Assembly: GCF_009909145.1 (NCBI RefSeq)
Contig: NZ_JAAAPJ010000001.1
Span: 1,178,001-1,242,000, forward strand
Reading direction: 5' to 3'
Source of the DNA: Corallococcus silvisoli
GTDB lineage: Bacteria; Myxococcota; Myxococcia; Myxococcales; Myxococcaceae
DNA: 64,000 nucleotides
Within the stretch, counting starts at the first letter, position 1; every line of letters begins with the position of its first letter. The notes beneath the pieces were generated by a model. It worked only from the letters and a program-made list of their open reading frames with translations. It was not told the DNA's origin and made no database searches. Position numbers and translations under genes: made by a program. Positions 40,915-50,087 of this stretch are shown here, piece by piece.

Positions 40915-43176
40915 CTACGGAATGTTGTACGTCAAGGTCAGGTCGTAGGTGCTCGCGGTGTAGCCCCGCACCATGAGGTAGACGCGTTGCACGCCGGCCG
41001 GAACCGTCATCAGGCACGACTCGGCGGCACCGGAGAGGTAGGGGCGGCAGTCGTAATCCGTGAGGGTGGGGGGCTGGTTCCAGCGGACGTACAGGTCTGG
41101 GTCCCCCGTTCCCGTCATCACCGCGGTGAGCTTGCTGCCTGGAATGACGCAGAAGGGGCCCATGGGGTGCTGATCACCAAGGCTGAGGCTCCCCTTCATG
41201 TTCACCGTCGGCGTGTCGTAGGTGCCAGGGGTATAGGTGGCCGTCAGCGAGACGCCGGCGAAGGCGCTCTTGCCATGCAACATGACGTACCACTTGCCAG
41301 GGGACGGGCTGGGGAACGTGCAGGTCTCTTCATTTCCGGGAAGCATCGACCGGCAGTCGAAGTTGGTGAGTGTCGGCTGCGCGTCGAACTTCACGTACAG
41401 GTCCGCGTTCCCCGTGCCGCCGCTGCTGCTGATGGTGAGCTTGCTCGGGGTGGCCAGCGTGTTGAACGTGCCGTTCCCACCCTGTGCGAGCGGGAGGCAG
41501 TTTCCGCCGCCCGGTTGACTCGGCACCTCGAAGTAGGCGTATTGCGTGCTGTCCGGGGCGCCTCCCAGACCTGGGAGCGGCACGCCGTTGATGAGCTGTG
41601 GCGTCGCGAGCGAGGACACCCCCACGGCGGTCCATGCGTCCTCGACCGACCGGGTCGTGGCCGCGTCGTAGCCGAGTGCCTGGGCCGCCTGCACCGTGTA
41701 CAGCCTTGCCTGCCGGAGGGTGGTGGTGGAGGTGAAGTAGTTCGTGTTCGCCCAATAGAAGATGCGCCCTGCCTTCTGGATGCCAATGCCCGACACGACC
41801 GTGGTCGTCTTGCCGCGTGGGTGGGTGCCACCTTGGGCGAGCAGATAGAAGGCCAGGTTGGGAATGCCGGAGCCGTAGTGCACATCCGTGCCGGAGGAGT
41901 AGTTCGGGTAGTAGTCCACCGACGCCCCGTCCAGCACGGGGTCGTTCATGTAGCGGAGCGCGTCGTTCGGGATGCTCGGAGTCCAGACGTCGTCGCCAAT
42001 CCTGTAGACGCCGCTGTCGATGCTCCACCCTTTCGCCCACGCTTCGCAGTAGGCGGAGAAGATGTCGCTCAGGGACTCGCTGAGCGCCCCGGACTCGTTG
42101 GCGTAGACAAGGTTCGACTCGCGCTCCGTCACCGCATGCGTCAGCTCGTGCGCGGTCACGTCCCGCGACTTGCCCAGCGCGATGGAATTCACGCCGTCCC
42201 CATCGCCGTACACCAACTGCACGCCATTCCAGTAGGCGTTCACGTAGTTGGTGCTGTAGTGCACCGTGCTCCTGAGCGGTGCGCCCGCGTTGTCGAAGGA
42301 GTCGCGGCCGAAGTTCTGGAGGTAGCACTGGTAGACGGTGCTCAGGTGGCCGAAGTTCTCGTCCACATGTGAGTCGCCCGTGGCCGCGCTTCCCTCGGAG
42401 CGTCTGAGGGTGCCGGGGAGCGTGGTGCCGTTGTTGGCCGAGTACACCTGGCGGTTCAGCGCCGTCTGGATGCGCGAATGAACCGCCAGCCGCGCTCCCG
42501 TCTGCGCGTCCACGTACACCTGCTCGTCCGCTGGCAGGTCGCCGCGGTCGCCTGTGACGTGCACCTCGTAGGCCAGCGTCGTCGGACGCGCGCCTTCGCC
42601 CAGCAGATACACCAGCCGCGCGGGACGCTCCGCCACCGCGCCGCTGACCCCCAGGTCGCGGACCGCCGCGCTCGCCGCCAGGGCCTCTGACAGCGCCGGT
42701 GACACCGCCGCCTTCGCCCCGTCACGCGCTGAACCGTTGGCCGCGTAGACGAGGCCCGCGGTGTCCGCGTGGAGAATCAGCTCGCCGCCCACCACCTTCA
42801 GCCCGTTCTTGAACTGCTGGAAGCGCAGGTGGCCGTGGCCCCGGTCGTCCACCGTCACCCGTGACAGCACCAGGTCTTCGCCACGCAGGCGGAACGCGGG
42901 CGCGATGCCTCGCAGCGACTCCTGCGTCCGCGGTCCTCCTGGGAGCAGCCGCGCATCCGCCCCCGTGTCGATTCGTCCCAGCTCGCCACGGATGAAGTAG
43001 GGAATCCCTCCCTCCGCTCCCTCGCTCCGGGCCTCGTGCAGGTTGCTCAGCGCGGCCCGGATGTCGCTGTCCTCTTGCTCCACCGGAGCCGCGGGGGCTT
43101 CCCCGCCGGCCATGCTGCATCCGCAAAGCGAGAGGCCAGCCCAGACGGCGCAAAGACTCCTCAATCGGCTTTTCAT
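40915..43176 (-). CDS. M4 (thermolysin) family metalloprotease with two PPC-like domains
   Basis: The product has 753 residues. ATG at 43176 begins a signal ending LSLCGC (lipobox-like Cys at 18/20); the longer frame from 43290 was rejected. An FTP/PepSY propeptide (about 70-235) is followed by the M4 catalytic domain: HELTH at 343-347 with Glu367 in ESGALSESLSD as third zinc ligand, and DVHYGSGIPN with the catalytic His. Two C-terminal domains of about 100 residues (DADLYVKF-like and DPDLYVRW phrases, each with paired Cys) are pre-peptidase C-terminal domains, usually removed or used in export. It is a secreted protease, apt for predation. Confidence 0.95.
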   Translation of the reverse strand: MKSRLRSLCAVWAGLSLCGCSMAGGEAPAAPVEQEDSDIRAALSNLHEARSEGAEGGIPYFIRGELGRIDTGADARLLPGGPRTQESLRGIAPAFRLRGEDLVLSRVTVDDRGHGHLRFQQFKNGLKVVGGELILHADTAGLVYAANGSARDGAKAAVSPALSEALAASAAVRDLGVSGAVAERPARLVYLLGEGARPTTLAYEVHVTGDRGDLPADEQVYVDAQTGARLAVHSRIQTALNRQVYSANNGTTLPGTLRRSEGSAATGDSHVDENFGHLSTVYQCYLQNFGRDSFDNAGAPLRSTVHYSTNYVNAYWNGVQLVYGDGDGVNSIALGKSRDVTAHELTHAVTERESNLVYANESGALSESLSDIFSAYCEAWAKGWSIDSGVYRIGDDVWTPSIPNDALRYMNDPVLDGASVDYYPNYSSGTDVHYGSGIPNLAFYLLAQGGTHPRGKTTTVVSGIGIQKAGRIFYWANTNYFTSTTTLRQARLYTVQAAQALGYDAATTRSVEDAWTAVGVSSLATPQLINGVPLPGLGGAPDSTQYAYFEVPSQPGGGNCLPLAQGGNGTFNTLATPSKLTISSSGGTGNADLYVKFDAQPTLTNFDCRSMLPGNEETCTFPSPSPGKWYVMLHGKSAFAGVSLTATYTPGTYDTPTVNMKGSLSLGDQHPMGPFCVIPGSKLTAVMTGTGDPDLYVRWNQPPTLTDYDCRPYLSGAAESCLMTVPAGVQRVYLMVRGYTASTYDLTLTYNIP

Positions 43177-43384
43177 TGGAGAATCCCCCACTTCAATTGG
43201 AGTTTTGCTTTTACCATGAAGACTGGCAATTCCATGCTCGGGGGCGTCCTGGCCGCCAGGGGAGGTTCGCCACCGCGCAAGATTCTCCAAGCGCGGTGCG
43301 CGGGGCGTGACTAGGGTCGCGCCGCGTCATGACAGCGCCCGGGGCCGCCCTCCTGGATGCGGCGGCTGGCGGACGGGGAGAACG

Positions 43385-44233
43385 ATGGCGGCGACGACGG
43401 TCATGAGGTGTGACTCGCTCTCGGTGTTCGACTACCGGTGCCACGCGGGTCCCTGGGACACGCCGTTCACGGAGCAGCACACGGGCTTCTCCATTGCCTA
43501 TGTCAGGAAGGGGAGCTTCAGCTACCACACGCGGGGGAACACGTTCGAGCTGGTGGCGGGCTCGCTGCTGATTGGCCACCCCGGTGACGAATACCAGTGC
43601 ACGCACGAGCACGTGGTGGGGGATGAGTGTCTGTCGTTCCGGCTCTCGGAGACGCTGGTGGATGCCCTCGGCGGTCGGCAGGAGGTCTGGCGGACCGGCT
43701 CCATCCCTCCGCTGCCGGAGTTGATGGTGTTCGCCGAACTCGCGCAGGCGACGGTGGAGGGCAGGCGCGACCTGGGGCTCGATGAGCTGGGAGTCCTGTT
43801 CGCTGCACGCTTCGTGGATGTCACCTCTGGAAGGAAGCGCAGGCCGGTGGACGCCCGGCCGCAGCAGCGCCGCCGCGCGGTGGAGGCGGCGCTGTGGTTG
43901 GACGCGCACTCGCACGAGCCGGTCGTGCTCGAACGGGTGGCCCGGGAGGTCGGGCTCAGTCCATTCCACTTCCTCCGGCTCTTCTCGAAGGTCCTGGGCG
44001 TCTCTCCGCACCAGTATTTGATCCGCTCCCGGCTGCGCCACGCGGCCCGCCTGCTGGCCGACGACGCTCGCTCCATCACCGACATCGCGTTCGACGTCGG
44101 CTTTGGTGACCTCTCCAACTTCGTGCGCACCTTCCACCGCGCCGCGGGCGTCTCTCCCGGAGGCTTCCGTCAGGCCGCGCGGAAGGAGCGCAAGTTCCAC
44201 CAAGTCGCGCGCACGGTGCCCTTCCTAGGATGA
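43385..44233 (+). CDS. AraC-family transcriptional regulator
   Basis: The product has 282 residues, ATG at 43385 with GGGGAGA before it. The N-terminal half is a cupin-like ligand domain ([60 protein letters not shown]). The C-terminal 100 residues have two helix-turn-helices: [20 protein letters not shown] and [20 protein letters not shown], the AraC signature. It overlaps the VOC gene (ATGA), so both are co-expressed; the VOC protein may act on the ligand or be the target gene. Confidence 0.93.
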   Translation: MAATTVMRCDSLSVFDYRCHAGPWDTPFTEQHTGFSIAYVRKGSFSYHTRGNTFELVAGSLLIGHPGDEYQCTHEHVVGDECLSFRLSETLVDALGGRQEVWRTGSIPPLPELMVFAELAQATVEGRRDLGLDELGVLFAARFVDVTSGRKRRPVDARPQQRRRAVEAALWLDAHSHEPVVLERVAREVGLSPFHFLRLFSKVLGVSPHQYLIRSRLRHAARLLADDARSITDIAFDVGFGDLSNFVRTFHRAAGVSPGGFRQAARKERKFHQVARTVPFLG

Positions 44234-44619
44234 CGGTCATCACCCAGGAGAACATCGTGTACGACCATATTGGATTGAAGGTGAAGGACCTGGCCAGGAG
44301 CGTGCGCTTCTACGAGAAGGCACTGGCTTCGCTGGGACATGTGCTGTGCACCCAGGACGCGTCGAGCGCGGGCTTTGGCCCACCGGGCGAGCCGTGCCTG
44401 TGGCTCTATGACTCCAAGGATGGCGCGGGCCCCGGCGTGCACGTGGCGCTGAAGGCCTCCGAGCGAGCCGCGGTCGACCGCTTCCACGCGGAGGGGCTGG
44501 GGGCGGGCGGACGCGACCACGGGGGGCCTGGGCTGCGTGCCGACTACAGCCCCACGTACTACGCCGCGTTCCTGCTCGACCCGGACGGCAACAACGTCGA
44601 AGCGGTCTGCATGCGCTGA
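44230..44619 (+). CDS. VOC-family protein coupled to the AraC regulator
   Basis: The product has 129 residues. It starts [20 protein letters not shown], giving DHIG with the first metal His, [16 protein letters not shown] as the first helix, then [16 protein letters not shown] with the last Glu, as in glyoxalase/bleomycin-resistance proteins. Single-module size; functions as a dimer. The ATGA overlap with the AraC gene means translational coupling. The substrate cannot be told; options include lactoylglutathione, antibiotic binding or an isomerase. A strong terminator follows. Confidence 0.9.
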   Translation: MTVITQENIVYDHIGLKVKDLARSVRFYEKALASLGHVLCTQDASSAGFGPPGEPCLWLYDSKDGAGPGVHVALKASERAAVDRFHAEGLGAGGRDHGGPGLRADYSPTYYAAFLLDPDGNNVEAVCMR

Positions 44620-44647
44620 GGTCTGGCTTCCCCGTCGTGCGGGGGAG

Positions 44648-44676
44648 GGTCGGCAGGGGTGTGTGCCCTGCCGACC
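44648..44676 (+). terminator. Terminator after the VOC gene
   Basis: GGTCGGCAGGG and CCCTGCCGACC form a perfect 11-bp stem with a 7-base loop, 28 bp after the VOC stop. No T-run, as often in high-GC genomes. Confidence 0.7.
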
Positions 44677-44752
44677 GCATGGCGACGCATGCCCCTGCTT
44701 CTCGGAGACTGGGGCGTGATGCGGGGTGCGCTATGCTGGCGCCCTCATTCCT

Positions 44753-46597
44753 ATGGCCTCTTCTCGAAAATCTCCCGGTCTTGTCCGCGGCTACGTGCTG
44801 CCGGCCCTCCTGCTCTTCGCCGTGCCGCTCTTCGGGTTCTGGTTCTCCGGCCATGCGTCCGACCGCCTGGATGCCCGGGTGCTGGACGTCGTCGAGAAGC
44901 AGATCGCACAGGACACCGCGTTGAGCGAAGCGGACCGTCAGGAGGCGCTCGCCTTCTACCGCGCGGTCCCCGCATCGGCGGCCTGCGCGGACGACAGGGC
45001 GGAGTTGACGAACTACCGCAACAGCCTTGGCGGCGCGTGCTCGGACCTGAGGCAGTTCGGGTGGGCGCACCTTGCCTCCTGGGTCCTGCTCGCGCTGGGG
45101 CTTGCGTCCACGGTGCTCGCGCTCCTGTGCGGTCTGGCCGCGTTCATCTCACGCCCCTTTCAATACGGCAGCTTCGTGGTGGGCTGGCACGTGCTCCGGG
45201 TGACCAGCGCGCTCCAGGTGCTGGGCCAGGGCGCACTGGTCGTGTGGCTCTCCTACTGGGGGCCCGCGCTGTGGTTCCAGCGCTACTCCCCGAAGCTCAT
45301 CATCCTCATGGCCGTCGTGGCCGGCCTCGCCGTGTTCATGGTGGTCGTGGCCATCTTCCGCCGCCCCTCCATGGACTTCGAGGTGGAGGCGGAGGAGATC
45401 CTCGAGGAGCGCGCCCAGGAGCTGTGGGCCTGCGTGCGCCGGCTGTGCAAGCGGCTCCAGACGTCGCCGCCCGACCACATCCTCGCGGGCATCGACACCA
45501 ACTTCTTCGTCACCGAGCATGAGGTCCGCGTGGGCGGGCGTACGCTCTCCGGGCGCACGCTCTTCGTGAGCGTGTCCCTGCTGCGCCTGCTGGAGCGCTC
45601 CGAGGCGGAAGCGGTGCTGGCGCACGAGATGGGCCACCTGCTGGGCGGTGACACGGGGCACAGCAAGCGGCTGGCGCCCATGCTCTCGCACTTCGGCGAC
45701 TACCTGCAGGCGCTCTACGAGGGCGGCATGACGCGCCCCATCTTCTATTTCATGGCGGCCTACCGGGGGCTGTTCGAGCTGTCGCTGGGCCGCAGCCGGC
45801 GCGCCAGCGAGCTCGCGGCGGACCGGCTCGCGGCGGGGGCCACGTCGGGGCAGGACATCGCGCGCTCGCTGGTGAAGGTGGGCGCGTACGCCAGCTTCCG
45901 CGCGCGCGTGGAGGCGAAGCTCTTCGCTCAGGACGAGCAGCAGGCGTCGGTGGCCATCGCGCAGCGGGTCGCGCACGGCTTCTCCGAGTACGCCCAGTCC
46001 GAGGCGGTGCACGACGACTTGCAGGGGGCCGTGACGCCCCACCCGTTCGACTCCCACCCGCCGCTGGCCGCGCGCATGGAGAACGTGGGCGTCCAGCTCA
46101 AGCCCGCGGACATGGCGCAGGTGCTCCTGGAGCCGGTGACGTCCTCCTGGGTAGACACCCTCCTGGACGCGGAGGCCATCGAGGCGCGGCTGTGGGGCGT
46201 CTACGAGGCGCGCTTCGCGCAGGCCCATGACCTCGCGCTCGCCTGCCGCTACGAACCGTCCACGGAGGAGGAGCGGCGGCATGTGGAGAAGCACTTCCCG
46301 CCGCTCGTCTTCGAGGGCAAGGAGGCCCGCTTCGAGGTGCGGATGAACTACGCGGAGGTGAGCTGCGCGGAGTGGGAGCAGCCCGTCCCATTCGACGAGG
46401 TCGCCTCCGCCGCCACCGCCGAGCGCATGTTCAAGAAGTACCTGGACCTGCAGGTCACGGGAGAAGGCTCCAAGCGCCGCCGCTCCATCTGCCTGAGCAG
46501 GTTGCGGGATCCGGACGCGCTCCTGCAAGCCTTCCAGCGTTACCTGGGGCGACACCAGTACATGCGGGCGCACCGCTCCAACTCGGAGGCCGCTTGA
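44753..46597 (+). CDS. M48-family membrane zinc metalloprotease
   Basis: The product has 614 residues. ATG at 44753 is preferred over the in-frame GTG at 44726; TATGCT 22 bp before it could be a -10 for a very short leader. Membrane segments lie near residues 15-32, 108-130, 140-165 and 183-203. The zinc motif is HEMGH at 291-295, with the third ligand Glu in ASELAADRLA. The C-terminal 200 residues are soluble, without a known domain. HtpX/M48 proteases degrade damaged membrane proteins. The extra C-terminal part is larger than in HtpX (about 290 residues). Confidence 0.9.
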   Translation: MASSRKSPGLVRGYVLPALLLFAVPLFGFWFSGHASDRLDARVLDVVEKQIAQDTALSEADRQEALAFYRAVPASAACADDRAELTNYRNSLGGACSDLRQFGWAHLASWVLLALGLASTVLALLCGLAAFISRPFQYGSFVVGWHVLRVTSALQVLGQGALVVWLSYWGPALWFQRYSPKLIILMAVVAGLAVFMVVVAIFRRPSMDFEVEAEEILEERAQELWACVRRLCKRLQTSPPDHILAGIDTNFFVTEHEVRVGGRTLSGRTLFVSVSLLRLLERSEAEAVLAHEMGHLLGGDTGHSKRLAPMLSHFGDYLQALYEGGMTRPIFYFMAAYRGLFELSLGRSRRASELAADRLAAGATSGQDIARSLVKVGAYASFRARVEAKLFAQDEQQASVAIAQRVAHGFSEYAQSEAVHDDLQGAVTPHPFDSHPPLAARMENVGVQLKPADMAQVLLEPVTSSWVDTLLDAEAIEARLWGVYEARFAQAHDLALACRYEPSTEEERRHVEKHFPPLVFEGKEARFEVRMNYAEVSCAEWEQPVPFDEVASAATAERMFKKYLDLQVTGEGSKRRRSICLSRLRDPDALLQAFQRYLGRHQYMRAHRSNSEAA

Positions 46598-46675
46598 GCC
46601 GCACCATCCGCCGGAGCGTGGCGGGGTAGAGGAGGAGGGCCGGGGCGAGGGGGCTGTGCCGCTTCCTCGCGCGTC

Positions 46676-47023
46676 TCATCCCCGCGGGTCGTGGCCGGGC
46701 TTCTTGGCGAGCAGGTCCCTGGCGCGCGTCACCGCCGACATCGCGTTCGGCCAGCCGGCATAGAACGCAAGGTGCGTGATCATCTCGACCAGCTCTTCCT
46801 GCGTGACGCCATTCTCGAGCGCCCGTGGGAAGTGGAAGTCCATCTGCTCGGTCTTGCCCATCGCGATGAGCGCGGCGCACGTGATGAGGCTCCGGTCGCG
46901 TTTGCCGAGCTGCTTTCGCTCCCACACATCTCCAAAGAGAACGTCGTCGGTGATGTCGACGAGCTTCGGCGCGAAGTCACCGAGTGACTTCCGGAGCGCG
47001 CTGGGAGGCTTCTGGGTGCTCAT
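46676..47023 (-). CDS. Carboxymuconolactone decarboxylase-family protein
   Basis: The product has 115 residues, with the CMD core RDRSLITCAALIAMGKTEQM and ITHLAFYAGWPNAMSAVTRA. It has the His in the HLAFYAG motif but no C-x-x-C, so it is not the AhpD peroxidase type; it is the lactone decarboxylase-like form. A cupin gene lies 72 bp upstream on the same strand. CMD and cupin genes are found together often, and in many genomes are described as a pair of unknown role. Likely one operon. Confidence 0.88.
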   Translation of the reverse strand: MSTQKPPSALRKSLGDFAPKLVDITDDVLFGDVWERKQLGKRDRSLITCAALIAMGKTEQMDFHFPRALENGVTQEELVEMITHLAFYAGWPNAMSAVTRARDLLAKKPGHDPRG

Positions 47024-47095
47024 GTCATCTTCTCCTGGAGGGGCCTACGCCCGAATGATGCAACCGTGACGATGGAGGACAGCGACTTGCATCGG

Positions 47096-47512
47096 TCACT
47101 GCTCCTGCGTGGGCGCCCACGCGCTGTATTGCTCGTTGGAGACCTTCTCCAGCCACGTGACGTTCCTGCCGTCGAGCGACTCTTGAATCGCGATGTGCGT
47201 CATCGCCGTGGTCGGCGAAGCGCCATGCCAATGTTTCTCCTCCGGCCCCACGGTGACGACGTCGCCCGGCCGGATCTGCTCGATGGGTCCACCCCAGCGC
47301 TGATGAAGGCCGCGTCCCGAAGTGACAATCAACGTCTGGCCCAGCGGGTGGGTGTGCCAGTCGCTTCGCGCGCAAGGTTCAAACGTGACGTAGGCGCCGC
47401 CAGCACGTGCTGGCGCGTTGGCGGAGAACAGCGGGTCGATGCGCACGGTGCCGGTGAAGTGCTCGGCGGGGGCCTTCTGAGAGGGTTGCGTGCCGTTTCT
47501 CTTGATGTCCAT
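47096..47512 (-). CDS. Cupin-domain protein
   Basis: The product has 138 residues. The cupin motifs are visible: [20 protein letters not shown], with the first His pair and Gln/Glu, and [20 protein letters not shown] with the last His. It is a single beta-barrel of the small monocupin type and probably binds a metal. The CMD gene follows, so a joint role is likely. No signal peptide. Substrate unknown. Confidence 0.9.
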   Translation of the reverse strand: MDIKRNGTQPSQKAPAEHFTGTVRIDPLFSANAPARAGGAYVTFEPCARSDWHTHPLGQTLIVTSGRGLHQRWGGPIEQIRPGDVVTVGPEEKHWHGASPTTAMTHIAIQESLDGRNVTWLEKVSNEQYSAWAPTQEQ

Positions 47513-47995
47513 GTGTCCAACCTCGTGTTCATTCCGTTCCAGGCGCTCCCGCTACGCCGCCGCCAGGAAGGGCCCACGCTGGGAACATGCGTCGCCGCTT
47601 CCGTGACAACCAGGCGCCGCGGAGACCCAAGGGATGGGGTGCCCTCCCGAGCGAGCGACCCCTTGGGACATCGGGCAACGATGCCGCCGGATCGCGTGGA
47701 CGGAACATGTTCTCGGTCGCGGCGAGGAACTAGAGGCCCATCACAAGACAGGCTCTTAAGCCCTGGTTACCAATGGGCCTTGCTCCTCGGGAGGACAGGC
47801 CGTCTCTTCGCGACGCGGGAGCCCCACCTCCCGCGACCGCGGCGACCCGTCTCTCCAAGCCTGAAGGCCTCGCACGACCCCGCGCCACCCTGGACAGGGC
47901 GCCTCACGCCGCTGGAGCAGGCCAGGGCCCCCCTGGTGCGGTCGTGGCCTGGGGGAGGGGGCCTCCCGAGGCGGCGCGCGCTGGGCGGCGGTACC
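47513..47995. other. Intergenic region
   Basis: These 483 bp lie between the end of the Cys/His-motif gene and the start of the cupin operon. A hairpin at 47814-47835 may end the former. A 48-codon frame at 47587-47733 begins MRRRFRDNQAPRRPKGWGAL but has no ribosome site and was not called. No RNA gene recognised. Confidence 0.4.
47814..47835. terminator. Possible hairpin terminator
   Basis: CGCGGGAG and CTCCCGCG form a perfect 8-bp stem around CCCCAC, about 160 bp beyond the stop of the minus-strand gene ending at 47996. Weak evidence. Confidence 0.3.
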
Positions 47996-48712
47996 TCAGG
48001 GGCTGCGCTTCTGCTCCCGGAACTCGCGGGCCCAACGCTGGGCGGCGGCCGTGGCGCGCTCGGTCTCCGAGGAGAGGCTGCTCGCCTCTGCCTTCGCGGG
48101 AGGTGGCGGCGCCCCTGGGGCTGGAGCCAGCGCTCCGGCCACCTCCGCGCCGAGAGGCAGCTCTCCCTTCTTCCGCACCCACATGCGTGGCGTGGCGCTG
48201 GCCGGCTGCTTGGGTGATGGCGTCGCGACCTCGGCCTTGGGCCTCCGCCCGCGCGGAAGAATGACGTCGGGAATGCTGTGGGGGGCAGCCCCCTCCACCC
48301 ACGCCGCGTGCAGGCGGCCCGTGGCCACCATGAGGCGCCGCTTCTGGTAGTGAGCGGCGCAGTAGCCCTGGCTGCGGTGGGGCTGCCTGCAACCAATGAC
48401 GGCGCAGGCCCTGACCGCGGGTGCGGCGGCCGGAGCAGGCGTCTCACGGATGGGCTCCGCGGCGGCCTTCGTCGGCCTCGTGGCGCTCCCCTGACGCTCG
48501 GCCCGGACGGGCTGGGGCTCCCCGGACAGCCGGCTCGCCAGCCGGCCCAGCGCGGCCACGAGCGATGCGACAGGGCCCGTTGCCTCGCCCCGAATGGCGG
48601 CCCGGAAGGCGCTCTCGACAGGCCCCATCGACGTCACGGGGACCGGGTGGGGACGGTCGAGCTTCGATGGAGGAGAGGGTCGTGAAACACGAGGACGCTG
48701 AATTCTTCGCAT
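47996..48712 (-). CDS. Hypothetical protein with Cys/His zinc-knuckle-like motif
   Basis: The product has 238 residues. The ATG at 48712 begins MRRIQRPRVSRPSPPSK, a basic disordered head; the longer frame up to 49060 has no such boundary. A compact central motif at about 115-155 reads CAVIGCRQPHRSQGYCAAHY, then QKRRLMVATGRLHAAWVEGA: C-x4-C-x9-C-x3-H, suited to bind zinc. The rest is Pro/Ala-rich, ending in a helix (AAAQRWAREFREQKRSP). This motif is familiar from myxobacterial hypothetical proteins and may bind nucleic acid. No named family can be given. Confidence 0.65.
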   Translation of the reverse strand: MRRIQRPRVSRPSPPSKLDRPHPVPVTSMGPVESAFRAAIRGEATGPVASLVAALGRLASRLSGEPQPVRAERQGSATRPTKAAAEPIRETPAPAAAPAVRACAVIGCRQPHRSQGYCAAHYQKRRLMVATGRLHAAWVEGAAPHSIPDVILPRGRRPKAEVATPSPKQPASATPRMWVRKKGELPLGAEVAGALAPAPGAPPPPAKAEASSLSSETERATAAAQRWAREFREQKRSP

Positions 48713-49084
48713 GTGATGTTTTGCTCTGCTCGTGCTGCTGACGGGTGGGGAGCGCCTCGGGACCCGGCGCGATAGTGGACGACTACCACTCCTTGGCGCG
48801 ATGTCGTTAATCGGTGAGCAGGGGCGGACCTTACACGGGTTGGGGCAACTTCTTGGAGAATGAAGGGGGATGCCCATCCGTTCTCGGGTGTGCACTCCGC
48901 GTCGTGGCACCGGGGCGCTGGCAGTCGAAGCGTGCTGAGGCCGCGACCCGACGCGGCCGTAGGCCGTCCGACACCTGGAGGCAGGGCGCGGCCCGATGCC
49001 AAACAGATGGTCCCGCGGGGCTTTGTCTTTCACGTCCGGTTCAGCCTTGCTGCATGGCAATCCTTCCTTTCACAGGAGCGACCC
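48713..49084. other. Intergenic region with divergent promoters
   Basis: These 372 bp lie between divergent genes. The left part is AT-richer just before the 48712 start. No gene, RNA or repeat is recognised, and open frames there continue real genes into upstream DNA without ribosome sites. Confidence 0.4.
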
Positions 49085-50053
49085 ATGCGAACGCGCTTCA
49101 CCGAACGCTTCAAGCTGAAGTACCCCATTGTCTGCGCACCCATGGCGTACATCGCGGGTGGCATCCTGGCGGGTGCGGTCAGCCGTGCCGGCGCGATGGG
49201 ATTGATTGGCGGGGGATATGGCGACGCGGATTGGATCGCCAAGGAGCACGCGCTCGCCGCTGGCGCGACCGTGGGGGGGGGACTCATCACCTGGACGATC
49301 GAGCACAATCCGCCCATCCTCGACGCGGCGCTGTCGCACCGACCGCATGCCTTCATGTTGTCCTTTGGAGACCCGCGTCCCTACGCCGCGAAGATCAAGG
49401 CCTCGGGCGCGGCCTTGATCTGCCAGATTCAGCGCCTCGCCCAGCTTGATCAGGCGCTCGAGGCAGGTGCCGACGTCATCGTGGCGCAGAGCAGCGAGGC
49501 CGGGGGGCACGGGATGCACGACCGCGCGACCACCACCCTGGTCCCGGAGGTCGCCGACATCCTCGCGAAGCGCGCTCCGAACACGCTCCTGCTCGCGGCG
49601 GGAGGCGTGGCCGACGGGCGTGGGCTGGCGGCGGTCCTGGCGCTGGGCGCGGATGGGGCGCTGGTGGGCTCGCGCCTGTGGGCCAGTCGCGAGTCATTGG
49701 CGCACGAAGCCTCCAAGGCGATGGCGGTCCGATTGACCGGGGAGGACACCGACCGCTCCACCGTCTTCGACATCCTGCGTGAGAAGGACTGGCCGGAGGG
49801 CTACACCTTCCGCGCGCTCAAGAACACGATGACCGAGCGCTGGTCCGGACGTGAGGACGAGCTGTTGCTCGTCGCCGAACAGGAGCGCGCGATCTACCGG
49901 GCGGCGATGGCGGCGGCCGACTACAGCATCGGTCACTCCCCCGTCGGCCAGGCGGCAGGGTTGATCCGCGACATTCCCACCGCCGCGGAGATCCTGGCGC
50001 GGATGGACAGTCAGGCAGCCGACGTGCTCCTGCGCCTCAGCAAGCACACCTAG
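49085..50053 (+). CDS. Nitronate monooxygenase-type FMN protein
   Basis: The product has 322 residues. ATG at 49085 has AGGAGCG as ribosome site; the frame upstream of it to 48860 is noise. It is a TIM-barrel oxidoreductase: KYPIVCAPMAYIAGGILAGA near the N-terminus, ADVIVAQSSEAGGHGMHDRA (the His-containing EAGGHG signature of this family), then LLLAAGGVADGRGLAAVLAL and GADGALVGSRLWAS for the FMN phosphate. Members oxidise nitronates or related nitro-compounds. The hydrolase gene follows after 34 bp, so the two are probably an operon. Confidence 0.9.
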   Translation: MRTRFTERFKLKYPIVCAPMAYIAGGILAGAVSRAGAMGLIGGGYGDADWIAKEHALAAGATVGGGLITWTIEHNPPILDAALSHRPHAFMLSFGDPRPYAAKIKASGAALICQIQRLAQLDQALEAGADVIVAQSSEAGGHGMHDRATTTLVPEVADILAKRAPNTLLLAAGGVADGRGLAAVLALGADGALVGSRLWASRESLAHEASKAMAVRLTGEDTDRSTVFDILREKDWPEGYTFRALKNTMTERWSGREDELLLVAEQERAIYRAAMAAADYSIGHSPVGQAAGLIRDIPTAAEILARMDSQAADVLLRLSKHT

Positions 50054-50087
50054 GAGGTGATGAGAACCCGACGAACACGGAGGTCTT

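Noticed and set aside
43211..43384. Sigma-54 promoter near the protease/AraC gap (TGGCAATTCCATGC)
   Set aside because: Spacing between the GG and GC elements is 9, not 10, and bases differ from consensus.
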